Program-made: the position numbers and the translations under genes
DNA from: Pseudonocardia sp.
GTDB lineage: Bacteria > Actinomycetota > Actinomycetes > Mycobacteriales > Pseudonocardiaceae
Assembly (NCBI GenBank): GCA_030147065.1
Contig: JASLAP010000743.1
Location: 1 to 6,180, forward strand
DNA length: 6,180 bases
Direction: 5' to 3'
Notes under the pieces: model-generated
The model's input: only the letters and a program-made list of their open reading frames with translations
Database searches by the model: none
What the model was told of the DNA's origin: nothing
In this document: positions 1-5,710 of the stretch, piece by piece
Numbering within the stretch: position 1 is the stretch's first letter
Layout of the letters: the number at the start of each line of letters is the position of its first letter

Positions 1-1
1 C

Positions 2-307
2 AAGCGCTGGATCGAGATCGCCTGCGCCACCCCGGCGAAGATGTTCGGGCTCTACCCGCGCAAGGGCACCATCGCCCCGGGCGCCGACGCCGACATCGTG
101 CTCTACGACCCGACCTCCACCCAGGTGCACTCGGCCTCGACGCACCACATGGCCGTGGACTACTCCTGCTACGAGGGCCGGGAGACCACCGGGAAGGTGG
201 CAACCGTGCTGTCCCGCGGCCGGGTGATCGTCGACGGCGGCGAGTACCTGGGCAAGGCCGGCGACGGCGCGTTCCAGAAGCGCTCGACCTGCCAGTACCT
301 GCGGTGA
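2..307 (+). CDS. Dihydropyrimidinase/D-hydantoinase, C-terminal part (5' end outside window)
   Basis: Only the last 101 residues are present; the reading frame is open to the left edge. Full-length members of this cyclic amidohydrolase family are roughly 460-480 residues and hydrolyse the ring of dihydropyrimidines or 5-substituted hydantoins in the cytoplasm, giving N-carbamoyl amino acids. The visible part fits the family's C-terminus. It has the GTIAPGADADIVLYDP beta-sandwich segment (about residues 21-36), then D-Y-S-x-YEG, G-KV-TVLSRGRVIVDGG, and a GKAGDGAFQKRS tail. The metal-binding residues lie upstream and cannot be checked. Its TGA stop is followed within 5 bases by the next start, so the two genes are probably co-transcribed. 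The family is clear; the substrate (dihydrouracil or a hydantoin) cannot be told from this fragment. Confidence 0.9.
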   Translation, partial: KRWIEIACATPAKMFGLYPRKGTIAPGADADIVLYDPTSTQVHSASTHHMAVDYSCYEGRETTGKVATVLSRGRVIVDGGEYLGKAGDGAFQKRSTCQYLR

Positions 308-312
308 GCGCG

Positions 313-1314
313 ATGGACATCGGGCTCGTCCTGCAGACCGACCCGCCGGCGCAGGCCCTGGTGGACCGGATGGTCCGGGCCGAGGAGCTGGGGTTCAGCC
401 ACGGCTGGACGTTCGACTCGCACGTGCTCTGGCAGGAGCCCTACGTCATCTACCCGCGGATCCTCGAGCGGACCTCGCGGCTGGTCGTCGGGCCGATGGT
501 GACCAACCCGGCCACCCGGGACTGGACGGTCATCGCCTCGATGCACGCCACGCTGCACGAGACGTTCGGCAACCGGACCGTCTGCGGCATCGGCCGGGGC
601 GACTCGGCCGTGCGCGTGCAGGGCCGCAAGCCCACCACGCTGGCCCGGTTGGAGACGGCCATCCACGGCATCCGCGACCTGGCCGAGGGCCGCGCGGTCG
701 ACGTCGAGGGCACCTCGGTGCAGATCCCGTGGGTCCGGCCGGGCGGCCGGCTGCCGGTGTGGATGGCCGGCTACGGGCCCAAGGCGCTGGACCTGGTCGG
801 GCGGGCCGCGGACGGGTTCATCCTGCAACTGGCCGACCCGTACCTGGTGGAGTGGACGATCAAGTCGGTGCGCGCGGCGGCCGAGGCGGCCGGGCGCGAC
901 CCGGCCTCGATCACCATGTGCGTGGCCGCTCCGGCGTACGTGGGCGACGATCTGGCCCACGCCCGCGACCAGTGCCGCTGGTTCGGCGGCATGGTCGGCA
1001 ACCACGTCGCCGACCTGGTCACCCGCTACGGCGAGGCGTCGGCCTCGGTGCCGGCCGAGCTGACCGGCTACATCAAAGACCGCGACGGCTACGACTACAG
1101 CCACCACGGCCGCACCGGCAACCGCTCCACCGACTTCGTCCCCGACGAGGTGGTGGACCGGTTCTGCCTGCTCGGGCCGGTGGCCGCGCACCGGGAGAAG
1201 CTGGCCCAGCTGCGCGAGCTGGGGGTCGACCAGTTCGCCGTGTACGCCATGCACGACGACGTGGACGGCACCGTCGAGGCCTACGGCGCGGCGCTGACGT
1301 CCTCGGTGCCGTAG
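313..1314 (+). CDS. Luciferase-like (LLM class) F420-dependent oxidoreductase linked to pyrimidine/hydantoin catabolism
   Basis: This is a 333-residue protein with the single-domain TIM-barrel pattern of luciferase-like flavin or F420 oxidoreductases. It opens with MDIGLVLQTDPPAQ, has the AEELGFSHGWTFDSH strand-helix near residue 25, the T-NPATRDW segment near 65-71, a G-GRGDSAVR loop near 93-101, and LPVWMAGYGPKALDLVGR near 147-164. From memory this resembles the subfamily found beside hydantoinases and dihydropyrimidinases (the CPS_4043-type TIGR family); a search should confirm that. It probably carries out a redox step next to the upstream hydrolase. ATG 313 is preferred because MDxGLVLQTDPP is the usual family start. 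GTG 304 is also possible; it would overlap the upstream stop as GTGA and add three residues. Neither start has a strong ribosome binding site, which suggests translation coupled to the upstream gene. Cofactor F420 rather than FMN is inferred. Confidence 0.87.
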   Translation: MDIGLVLQTDPPAQALVDRMVRAEELGFSHGWTFDSHVLWQEPYVIYPRILERTSRLVVGPMVTNPATRDWTVIASMHATLHETFGNRTVCGIGRGDSAVRVQGRKPTTLARLETAIHGIRDLAEGRAVDVEGTSVQIPWVRPGGRLPVWMAGYGPKALDLVGRAADGFILQLADPYLVEWTIKSVRAAAEAAGRDPASITMCVAAPAYVGDDLAHARDQCRWFGGMVGNHVADLVTRYGEASASVPAELTGYIKDRDGYDYSHHGRTGNRSTDFVPDEVVDRFCLLGPVAAHREKLAQLRELGVDQFAVYAMHDDVDGTVEAYGAALTSSVP

Positions 1315-1323
1315 CGGAAGAGA

Positions 1324-1382
1324 GATCACCGGTTGCGGCGCGCGAGCCGCGCTGACGCGGTTCCTCCGCCGCAACCGTGATC
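1324..1382. terminator. Large inverted repeat between convergent genes, likely bidirectional terminator
   Basis: The left arm at 1324-1340 (GATCACCGGTTGCGGCG) and the right arm at 1367-1382 (CGCCGCAACCGTGATC) are complementary over 16 base pairs with one bulged C, around a 26-base GC-rich loop. The hairpin sits 10 bases after the stop of the rightward oxidoreductase gene and 28 bases from the stop of the leftward membrane-protein gene, so it could end transcription from both sides. There is no U-run, which is common for high-GC actinobacterial terminators. The structure is seen directly; its activity is inferred. Confidence 0.65.
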
Positions 1383-1409
1383 ACCCGACGGGCTCCCTTC
1401 CGCCAGGTC

Positions 1410-2012
1410 TCAGTTCGCCTCCAGCACCAGCGCCCCGACGATCTTCGCCGTGCGCGGGTCGGTGGCCCAGGCCCGCGCCAGCTCGTCGGCGTCGCGCTCG
1501 GTGTAGCCGGCGCGCTCGAACCGGCCCACCAGCTCGTCGGCGTTGCGCGGATCGCCGGGGTCGATCCCGGTGCCGGTGCCCTCCGCCTTGACCGCGACAG
1601 CCTTCGCCGCGGGGTAGTGCTCCAGCCCCCACACCTCGGCCAGCTCGGCCGCGTCGCCGAGGATCCGGTCCTGGTCCGGCTCGGGGAACTGCGGGTAGGC
1701 GTCGGCCAGGTTCGCCAGGAAGTCGGGATCGCGGTAGGAGTCGAACGGCGGGGGCAGGGCGGCGGGCACCGGGGCCGTCGTGGGGGCCGTCGTGGGGGTG
1801 GCCGTGACCAGGGCGGGGGCCGGGGGCGGCGCGGCCGGGGTGACCCCGGACGGGCCGGCCTGCAACCCGACGACGATCAGCCCGGCCATCCCGGCCGCCC
1901 CCACGGCCAGCGCCGAGCCGGCGATCGCGCCGGTCCGGGCGCGCTGCCGGCGGCGCCGCTCGACGATCTCCAGCACCTCGGACAGCGGCAGCGGCCGGTT
2001 CCGGTCGTTCAT
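1410..2012 (-). CDS. Single-pass membrane protein, putative non-canonical anti-sigma factor with outer repeat domain
   Basis: The 200-residue protein has a short, very basic cytoplasmic N-terminus (1-28, with RRRRQRAR), one hydrophobic span at about 29-50, a Pro/Ala/Thr linker at about 52-90, and an outer domain at about 91-200. ATG 2012 overlaps the sigma factor stop (ATGA), and a GGAGGGGG site lies just upstream. A membrane protein translated directly after a sigma factor gene is the usual place for an anti-sigma factor. However, the cytoplasmic part is far too short for a zinc-type anti-sigma domain and has no HxxxCxxC motif, so any inhibition must work another way. The outer domain has two degenerate copies of the repeat in the secreted protein of this operon: DAAELAEVWGL at 120-130, and AGYTERDADELARAW with a later AKIVGA at 168-194. 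It might therefore sense or bind that protein (inference). It could instead be an anchor or accessory protein with no link to the sigma factor. Confidence 0.8.
   Translation of the reverse strand: MNDRNRPLPLSEVLEIVERRRRQRARTGAIAGSALAVGAAGMAGLIVVGLQAGPSGVTPAAPPPAPALVTATPTTAPTTAPVPAALPPPFDSYRDPDFLANLADAYPQFPEPDQDRILGDAAELAEVWGLEHYPAAKAVAVKAEGTGTGIDPGDPRNADELVGRFERAGYTERDADELARAWATDPRTAKIVGALVLEAN
1419..1655 (-). repeat. Two degenerate AGY/WGL repeat units in the membrane protein's outer domain
   Basis: This encodes residues 120-198 of the membrane protein. Unit one has DAAELAEVWGL followed by AKAVAVKAEG. Unit two has F-x-x-AGYTxxDAxxLAxxW followed by AKIVGA. Both line up with the three units of the secreted protein (3624-4109), which share DAxxLAxxWG(L/I) and AKVKAG. 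Unit one lacks a clear AGY start, and unit two has lost the G of WG and the second lysine. The match was made by eye. Confidence 0.65.
1771..1798 (-). repeat. Short 12-base tandem repeat encoding the TTAP linker
   Basis: GGGGCCGTCGTG occurs twice in tandem, followed by another GGGG. On the minus strand it encodes TTAPTTAP in the Pro/Thr-rich linker between the membrane span and the outer domain. Because it keeps the frame, a change in copy number would only lengthen or shorten the linker. Confidence 0.6.
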
Positions 2013-2518
2013 CGTCCCCCTCCGGTGTCCAGCGCCCGGTGCAGCCGGGTCCGGGCCGCGCTGAGCAGCGACGACGCCGTGCCCGCCGGAACGTCCATCC
2101 GCTCGGCGACCTGCCCCTCGGTCAGGCCGTCCCAGTACCGCAGCCGGATCGCCACCCGCATCCGCCGGGGCAGTCGGCGCACCGCGCGGTACAGGTCGTC
2201 GGACTCGAACGCCAGGTCCGCCGGTGCCCCGACCACGTCCGGGACCAGCCGGGCCAGCGCCCGGCGCTCCAGCGCGCGCTGCCGCCAGCCGCGCCGGCAG
2301 ATGTTGACCGCCACGGTGAACACCCAGCCCTCCGGCGACTCCATCCCGGCCACCCGGGGCCACCGCTCGTAGGCCCGGGCGAACGCCTCGGCCGCGGCCT
2401 CCCGGCCGAGCAGCGGGTCGCCCACCGCGGCCGACACCCGCCGCACCACGCCCTCGGCGGTGGCCGCGTACCAGCGGGAGAAGTCCTGCGTCGCGACCAC
2501 GTCGACGTCGACGGTCAA
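2009..2518 (-). CDS. Short sigma-70 family (ECF/SigE-like) RNA polymerase sigma factor
   Basis: This is a 169-residue protein with sigma regions 2 and 4 only. Region 2 runs about 12-82: the helix AAAEAFARAYERWPRV at 41-56 matches the usual AEDxxQEAFxRxW segment, and SPEGWVFTVAVNICRRGWRQ at 61-80 matches the 2.3-2.4 segment. Region 4 runs about 106-163: LYRAVRRLPRRMRVAIRLRY at 109-128, then the helix-turn-helix GLTEGQVAERMDVPAGTASS at 131-150. It would direct core polymerase to a small regulon. The chosen start is TTG 2518, which overlaps the amidoligase stop as TTGA. A purine-rich GGGAGGGAGG lies directly before it, and there is no ATG nearby. GTG 2500 is an alternative giving 163 residues, but is too far from that site. 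It is translationally linked to the genes on both sides. No conserved promoter for it was recognised in the window. Confidence 0.85.
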   Translation of the reverse strand: MTVDVDVVATQDFSRWYAATAEGVVRRVSAAVGDPLLGREAAAEAFARAYERWPRVAGMESPEGWVFTVAVNICRRGWRQRALERRALARLVPDVVGAPADLAFESDDLYRAVRRLPRRMRVAIRLRYWDGLTEGQVAERMDVPAGTASSLLSAARTRLHRALDTGGGR

Positions 2519-3570
2519 CCTCCCTCCCGGGCCCAGTCCTGCAGCGCCGCAGCATCGCCCACCACGTCCGCGGTGGGCCCGGGCAGGTCCGCTCCGGCCA
2601 GGCAGCGCCGCAGCAGGCGCTCCACCAGCGCCGCCCGCCCGACGATCTCCTCGGCCGAGCCGCTGCCCGGCAGGATGCGCACCTCCAGGGTGTCCTTCTC
2701 GGCCGGGGCCCGGACCACGTTGCGCAGGTTGACGTCGCAGAACTTGGTCAACTCGACGTCGCGGACGGCGGCCAGCACGTCCGGCCACGAGCCCGCCCCG
2801 CGCAGCGTCGGGACCAGGTCGACGAGCGCGGGGGGCGGCCCGGCCAGCCGGCGGCAGGCCGGGTTCGTGTCCAGAAGCCGCCACAGCGCCGGGCGCCACC
2901 GCCCGAACAGCTCCACGACCGCGGCGAACGCCCGCGGCGTGCGGAACGGCGCCGCGTCCAGGTGCAGGTGCACCGCGGCCTCGCCGGGCACCGTGCAGCC
3001 CAGCTCGCGGGCCGGGGACAGCAACCGGTCCAGCGCGGCCAGGTGGTCGCGGTCCAGCGGTGGGGTGATGATCTCGGCCGGCCGGTGCCGCTCCCCCGGC
3101 AGCGGCGCGGCCATCGCCACGCTCGCCCCGTCCCGGTCGGCCACCCGGTGCACCGAGCGGCCCGCGGTCAGCACCTGCGTGCCGAACAGCTCGGCCACCG
3201 GGCGCAGCACCCCGGCCAGGTCGGCCTCCGGGTCGCACACCCGGGCCAGCAGGTTGAGCAGCCGGGCGTCGTCGGTCAGCACCCGGTACCAGCCCGGCAG
3301 CGGCGGGGCGTGCACGTCCAGGTCGGCGACCAGCGTGACGTCGTCGACCACCGAGCACACCGGTGCCCCGTCGGCGCCGTGCACGGCGAAGGCCGGGGTG
3401 AGGTGGCGGAAGGAGCCCATACCCGGCACCGCGGACGGCTCGCTGTCCCGGTGGAAGGTGCGCACGACGTGGCCGCCGGCCTTCGCCGCGATCGCCGCGG
3501 CGAGGTCGGCCCGGGTGGTGCCGCGCGGGGTCAGCAGTTCGACCTCGAAGCCCACCCGCAACCTCAGCAC
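2515..3570 (-). CDS. Amidoligase-family enzyme (Amidoligase_2-like)
   Basis: About 351 residues, with no signal peptide or membrane span, so cytoplasmic. It matches the putative amidoligases of the glutamine synthetase / glutamate-cysteine ligase fold, which join a carboxylate to an amine using ATP. Visible motifs are the N-terminal RVGFEVELL at 5-13, whose Glu residues would bind metal-ATP; DDVTLVADLDV at 76-86; RPAEIITPPL at 163-172, resembling the family's EIxSPPL; HLHLD at 201-205; DVNLRNVV at 279-286; and TLEVRILPGS at 294-303, the family's T-x-EFR-type end motif. The start is uncertain: GTG 3570 is chosen, but GTG 3585 or GTG 3555 (after GAGG) are also possible. The secreted-protein stop lies 26 bases upstream, and the sigma factor start overlaps this stop. 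The substrate is unknown; the co-transcribed repeat protein is a candidate (inference). Confidence 0.8.
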   Translation of the reverse strand: MLRLRVGFEVELLTPRGTTRADLAAAIAAKAGGHVVRTFHRDSEPSAVPGMGSFRHLTPAFAVHGADGAPVCSVVDDVTLVADLDVHAPPLPGWYRVLTDDARLLNLLARVCDPEADLAGVLRPVAELFGTQVLTAGRSVHRVADRDGASVAMAAPLPGERHRPAEIITPPLDRDHLAALDRLLSPARELGCTVPGEAAVHLHLDAAPFRTPRAFAAVVELFGRWRPALWRLLDTNPACRRLAGPPPALVDLVPTLRGAGSWPDVLAAVRDVELTKFCDVNLRNVVRAPAEKDTLEVRILPGSGSAEEIVGRAALVERLLRRCLAGADLPGPTADVVGDAAALQDWAREGG

Positions 3571-3596
3571 GGGCGCGGCGGCCACGTCGTGGCCGC

Positions 3597-4325
3597 TCAG
3601 ATCCCGACCCCGGCCACCCCCGGCAGCGGTGTGCCGTCCTCCAGCAGCGACCCGGCCTTGACCTTGGCGTCGTACGGCTCGGGCAGTCCCCAGTGCCCGG
3701 CGAGCAGGACCGCGTCGTCGTAGTCGTAGCCGGCGTCGAAGAACGCGGTGACGCCGGTCGAGTCCCCCGACTCGACCGGCGCCGGGTCGACGAAGGGCAG
3801 CACACCGACCGCCTTCAGCTCGCGACCGGCCTTGACCTTGGCCTCGGTGAGGTCCCCGATGCCCCACTCCTGGGCCAGCACCTCCGCGTCGGCCACGCCG
3901 TGGCCGGCGGCCACGAACACGTCGACCAGCTGATCGTCGGTGAACCCGTCCCCGGCGGCCGGGTCGGCGAACGGGCTGTCGACCAGCGCGACCCCGTCGG
4001 CCAGGAACGTCCCCGCCTTGACCTTGGCCAGGTAGACGTCCTGGTCGAGCCCCCACAACTCGGCCAGGACGGTCGCGTCCTCCCAGGTGTAGCCGGCGTC
4101 CAGGAAGGCCAGCACGGCGGCGGTGTCGTCGTCCGGGGACGGGGTGGTGACGGTCGCGGCCGACCGGACGGTGACCGACTCCCCGGCGGTCACCGTCCCG
4201 GCACTGGCCGCGCTCGGCAGCACGGTGGGCAGCACGAACGCCGAGCCGACCAGCGGCAGGGCGATCAGGCCCAGCGCGGCGGCGCCGCGGCGGGAACGAC
4301 GGCGGGCGTGGTCGGTGTGATCCAC
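3597..4325 (-). CDS. Secreted protein with three AGY-WGL-AKVKAG repeats
   Basis: This 242-residue protein has a Sec-type signal peptide: a basic segment ARRRSRRG at about 7-14, a hydrophobic core at about 15-36, and a likely cleavage ASA|G after residue 42. The mature part is acidic and is mostly three imperfect units at about 73-113, 136-176 and 194-234. Each has AG(Y/H), then DAxxLAxxWG(L/I), and 8-9 residues later an invariant AKVKAG. There is no LPxTG anchor, lipobox, cysteine or second membrane span, so it should be released or held by binding. GTG 4325 is chosen because GGAGGAGA lies just upstream and it places the signal peptide correctly. It is first in the four-gene block. I do not recognise a characterised family. 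A role as the exported structural or signal component of the operon is inferred from its neighbours. Confidence 0.85.
   Translation of the reverse strand: MDHTDHARRRSRRGAAALGLIALPLVGSAFVLPTVLPSAASAGTVTAGESVTVRSAATVTTPSPDDDTAAVLAFLDAGYTWEDATVLAELWGLDQDVYLAKVKAGTFLADGVALVDSPFADPAAGDGFTDDQLVDVFVAAGHGVADAEVLAQEWGIGDLTEAKVKAGRELKAVGVLPFVDPAPVESGDSTGVTAFFDAGYDYDDAVLLAGHWGLPEPYDAKVKAGSLLEDGTPLPGVAGVGI
3624..4109 (-). repeat. Three protein-level repeat units in the secreted protein
   Basis: The units encode residues 73-113, 136-176 and 194-234. AGY/AGH begins at 77, 140 and 198, giving periods of 63 and 58 residues. The Trp at 91, 154 and 212, the Asp at 83, 146 and 204, and both lysines of AKVKAG (101/103, 163/165, 221/223) are invariant. 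The DNA has diverged outside short stretches such as the one encoding KVKAG, so these are old, selected repeats rather than a recent duplication. Confidence 0.85.
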
Positions 4326-4330
4326 GGGAT

Positions 4331-4377
4331 CTCCTCCGGTGCGGGGCACCCCGGGTGGGTGCCGGACATCGGAGGAA
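4331..4377 (-). promoter_or_regulatory. Leader hairpin that could sequester the secreted protein's ribosome binding site
   Basis: Read on the minus strand, TTCCTCCG (4377-4370) can pair with CGGAGGAG (4338-4331), which contains the Shine-Dalgarno site. Inside it, GGCACCC (4363-4357) pairs with GGGTGCC (4351-4345) around a 5-base loop. About three further pairs can form between the two stems. The start codon begins 6 bases downstream, at 4325. The complementarity is direct. Regulation by this structure is inferred, and high GC content makes chance hairpins common. Confidence 0.4.
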
Positions 4378-4400
4378 GCCCCGGCGCCCCCGGATCCCTG

Positions 4401-4416
4401 AGTGATCCCGATCACA
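4401..4416 (-). promoter_or_regulatory. CRP/GlxR-like dyad operator upstream of the four-gene block
   Basis: The minus strand reads TGTGATCGGGATCACT. This is TGTGA, six bases, then TCACT, one base from the CRP-family consensus TGTGA-N6-TCACA, with GTGATC/GATCAC as a perfect dyad. It lies 76 bases upstream of the secreted protein's GTG, in the 115-base gap after the monooxygenase stop. That suits a regulator of the four-gene block. No convincing -10/-35 pair was found around it. Confidence 0.45.
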
Positions 4417-4440
4417 CAACCGGCCGGACGCGTCGAAGGC

Positions 4441-5697
4441 CTACCGGGCGAGGGCGCCGTCGGCGTCCAGGATCTGCGGCACCGGCGCGGGGATGGCCAG
4501 CGCGCGGGCCGCGCGCCGGGCCGACCAGCGGGCGAACCCGGGGATCGAGGACAGCACCCGCAGCACGGCCACCGGGCGGGGGTCGGTCGCCTCGGCCAGC
4601 CGGCGCGCGGTCGCCGCCTCCACCCGCACCTGCATGGCCTGGTCGCGGTCGACCTTGGGCCGGCGCACCCGCTCGACCTCGGCGGTGGCCGCGTCCACCG
4701 CGGCCGGGTCGACCGGGGCGGCGGTCAGCGGGCCGACCAGCCGGTTGGCCGCCTCGGCCGCGTCGACCATGGCGAAGTTGATGCCGTTCCCGCCGACCGG
4801 GGAGATCACGTGCGCGGCGTCGCCGACGAGCAGCAACCCGGGCGCGCTCCACGGGTCGGTGCGGGTGATCCGGATCGGCAGCAGGGTGAGCGCGTCGACG
4901 TCGGTGAGCAGGTCGACCCGGTCGCCGAGCCAGGGCAGCCGGCGGCGCAGCAGGGCGCGCAGCGGCTCCGCACCGCGGGCCCGCACCTCGCCGAAGGTGT
5001 CGGCCACGATCATGAACCCGATCTGCCAGCCGCCGCCCTGGCCGAGCACGGCCAGGTTCGCCCCGGGCTCGGTGATCAGTTCGAGCCCGGACAGGTCCGG
5101 GTCGTCGGCGCGCCGCGGCACCTCCAGCCAGCAGACGTCGATGCTGGAGCTGAGCTGGGTGACCGCCAGCCCGGACAGCATGCGGACCTTGGAGCTGCGC
5201 CCGTCGGCGCCCACCACCAGGTCGGCGTGCAGGCGGTGCTTGGTGGTGCCGGCGCGGTGCTCGACCCCGACGACCCGGCCGCGGTCGTCGCGCACCAGGT
5301 CGGTGACCCGGGCACCCATCCGCACCTCGAACCCCGGGTAGGCCGCGGCCCGCTCGACCAGCCACGGCAGGAACCGGGCCTGCGGCACCAGCGCGTAGTA
5401 CGGGTACCGCCGGCTGGCGCTGCGGTAGTCGGCCAGGACGAAGCGGCGGTCGGGGGTGTTCCACACGAAGGCGTCCGCGCGGGCGTGCGGGATCTCGGCC
5501 AGCAGCGGCTCGGCCAGCCCGAGCAGGTGCAGGTGGTCGAGCACCGCCGGGGCGATGCTGTCGCCGCGGAAGCGGCGGTCGAAGTCGCCACGCGACTCCA
5601 GGAGTGTCACGGCCACCCCGCCGCGGGCCAGCAGGTACGCCAGCAGGACCCCGCCCGGACCGCCGCCGACCACGACACACCCGGTGCGCTCGTCCAT
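4441..5697 (-). CDS. FAD-dependent monooxygenase (aromatic hydroxylase type)
   Basis: This 418-residue protein is a typical length for class A flavoprotein monooxygenases of the p-hydroxybenzoate hydroxylase type. These use NAD(P)H and oxygen to hydroxylate aromatic or polyketide-like substrates in the cytoplasm. It has the N-terminal Rossmann VVVGGGPGG (8-16) with Glu34 ending the second strand, the DG motif VVGADGRSSKVR (161-172), and the FAD ribityl-binding GDAAHVISPVGGNGINFAM (292-310). The Pro in that last motif agrees with the usual GDAAHxxxPxGGxGxN. ATG 5697 is chosen: it directly precedes the Rossmann strand and has a TANNNT box 7 bases upstream. GTG 5739 would add 14 poorly conserved-looking residues. 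It lies 115 bases upstream of the secreted-protein gene on the same strand and could read into it, but no functional tie is visible. The substrate is unknown. Confidence 0.9.
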   Translation of the reverse strand: MDERTGCVVVGGGPGGVLLAYLLARGGVAVTLLESRGDFDRRFRGDSIAPAVLDHLHLLGLAEPLLAEIPHARADAFVWNTPDRRFVLADYRSASRRYPYYALVPQARFLPWLVERAAAYPGFEVRMGARVTDLVRDDRGRVVGVEHRAGTTKHRLHADLVVGADGRSSKVRMLSGLAVTQLSSSIDVCWLEVPRRADDPDLSGLELITEPGANLAVLGQGGGWQIGFMIVADTFGEVRARGAEPLRALLRRRLPWLGDRVDLLTDVDALTLLPIRITRTDPWSAPGLLLVGDAAHVISPVGGNGINFAMVDAAEAANRLVGPLTAAPVDPAAVDAATAEVERVRRPKVDRDQAMQVRVEAATARRLAEATDPRPVAVLRVLSSIPGFARWSARRAARALAIPAPVPQILDADGALAR

Positions 5698-5704
5698 GCG
5701 GCCG

Positions 5705-5710
5705 ACGCTA
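5705..5710 (-). promoter_or_regulatory. Possible -10 box for a leaderless monooxygenase transcript
   Basis: The minus strand reads TAGCGT, then 7 bases, then the ATG. This TANNNT-to-start spacing is typical of leaderless actinobacterial transcripts and would explain why no Shine-Dalgarno site precedes the gene. No good -35 sequence was found at normal spacing. Confidence 0.35.

Noticed and set aside
1324..1382. Insertion-sequence end or attachment site at the palindrome.
   Set aside because: No transposase, target duplication or second matching end is present in the window; a terminator between convergent genes explains it.
2018..2555. Upstream extension of the membrane-protein frame, giving a 381-residue protein from 2555.
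   Set aside because: The added part is Arg/Gly/Ala-rich shadow of the sigma factor gene. The membrane protein has its own ATG and ribosome binding site at 2012.
2039..3661. Long open frame on the + strand across the amidoligase and sigma factor genes (540 residues).
   Set aside because: It is low-complexity, Arg/Ser/Pro-rich and antisense to two genes with clear family motifs; long antisense frames are expected at this GC content.
4287..4307. Twin-arginine (Tat) signal in the secreted protein (SRRG followed by AAALG).
   Set aside because: It lacks the usual hydrophobic residues and Lys after the RR pair; a Sec-type signal fits better.
4326..4415. Alternative GTG start at 4415 for the secreted protein.
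   Set aside because: It would place 30 extra non-hydrophobic residues before the signal peptide and lose the good ribosome binding site at 4330-4337.
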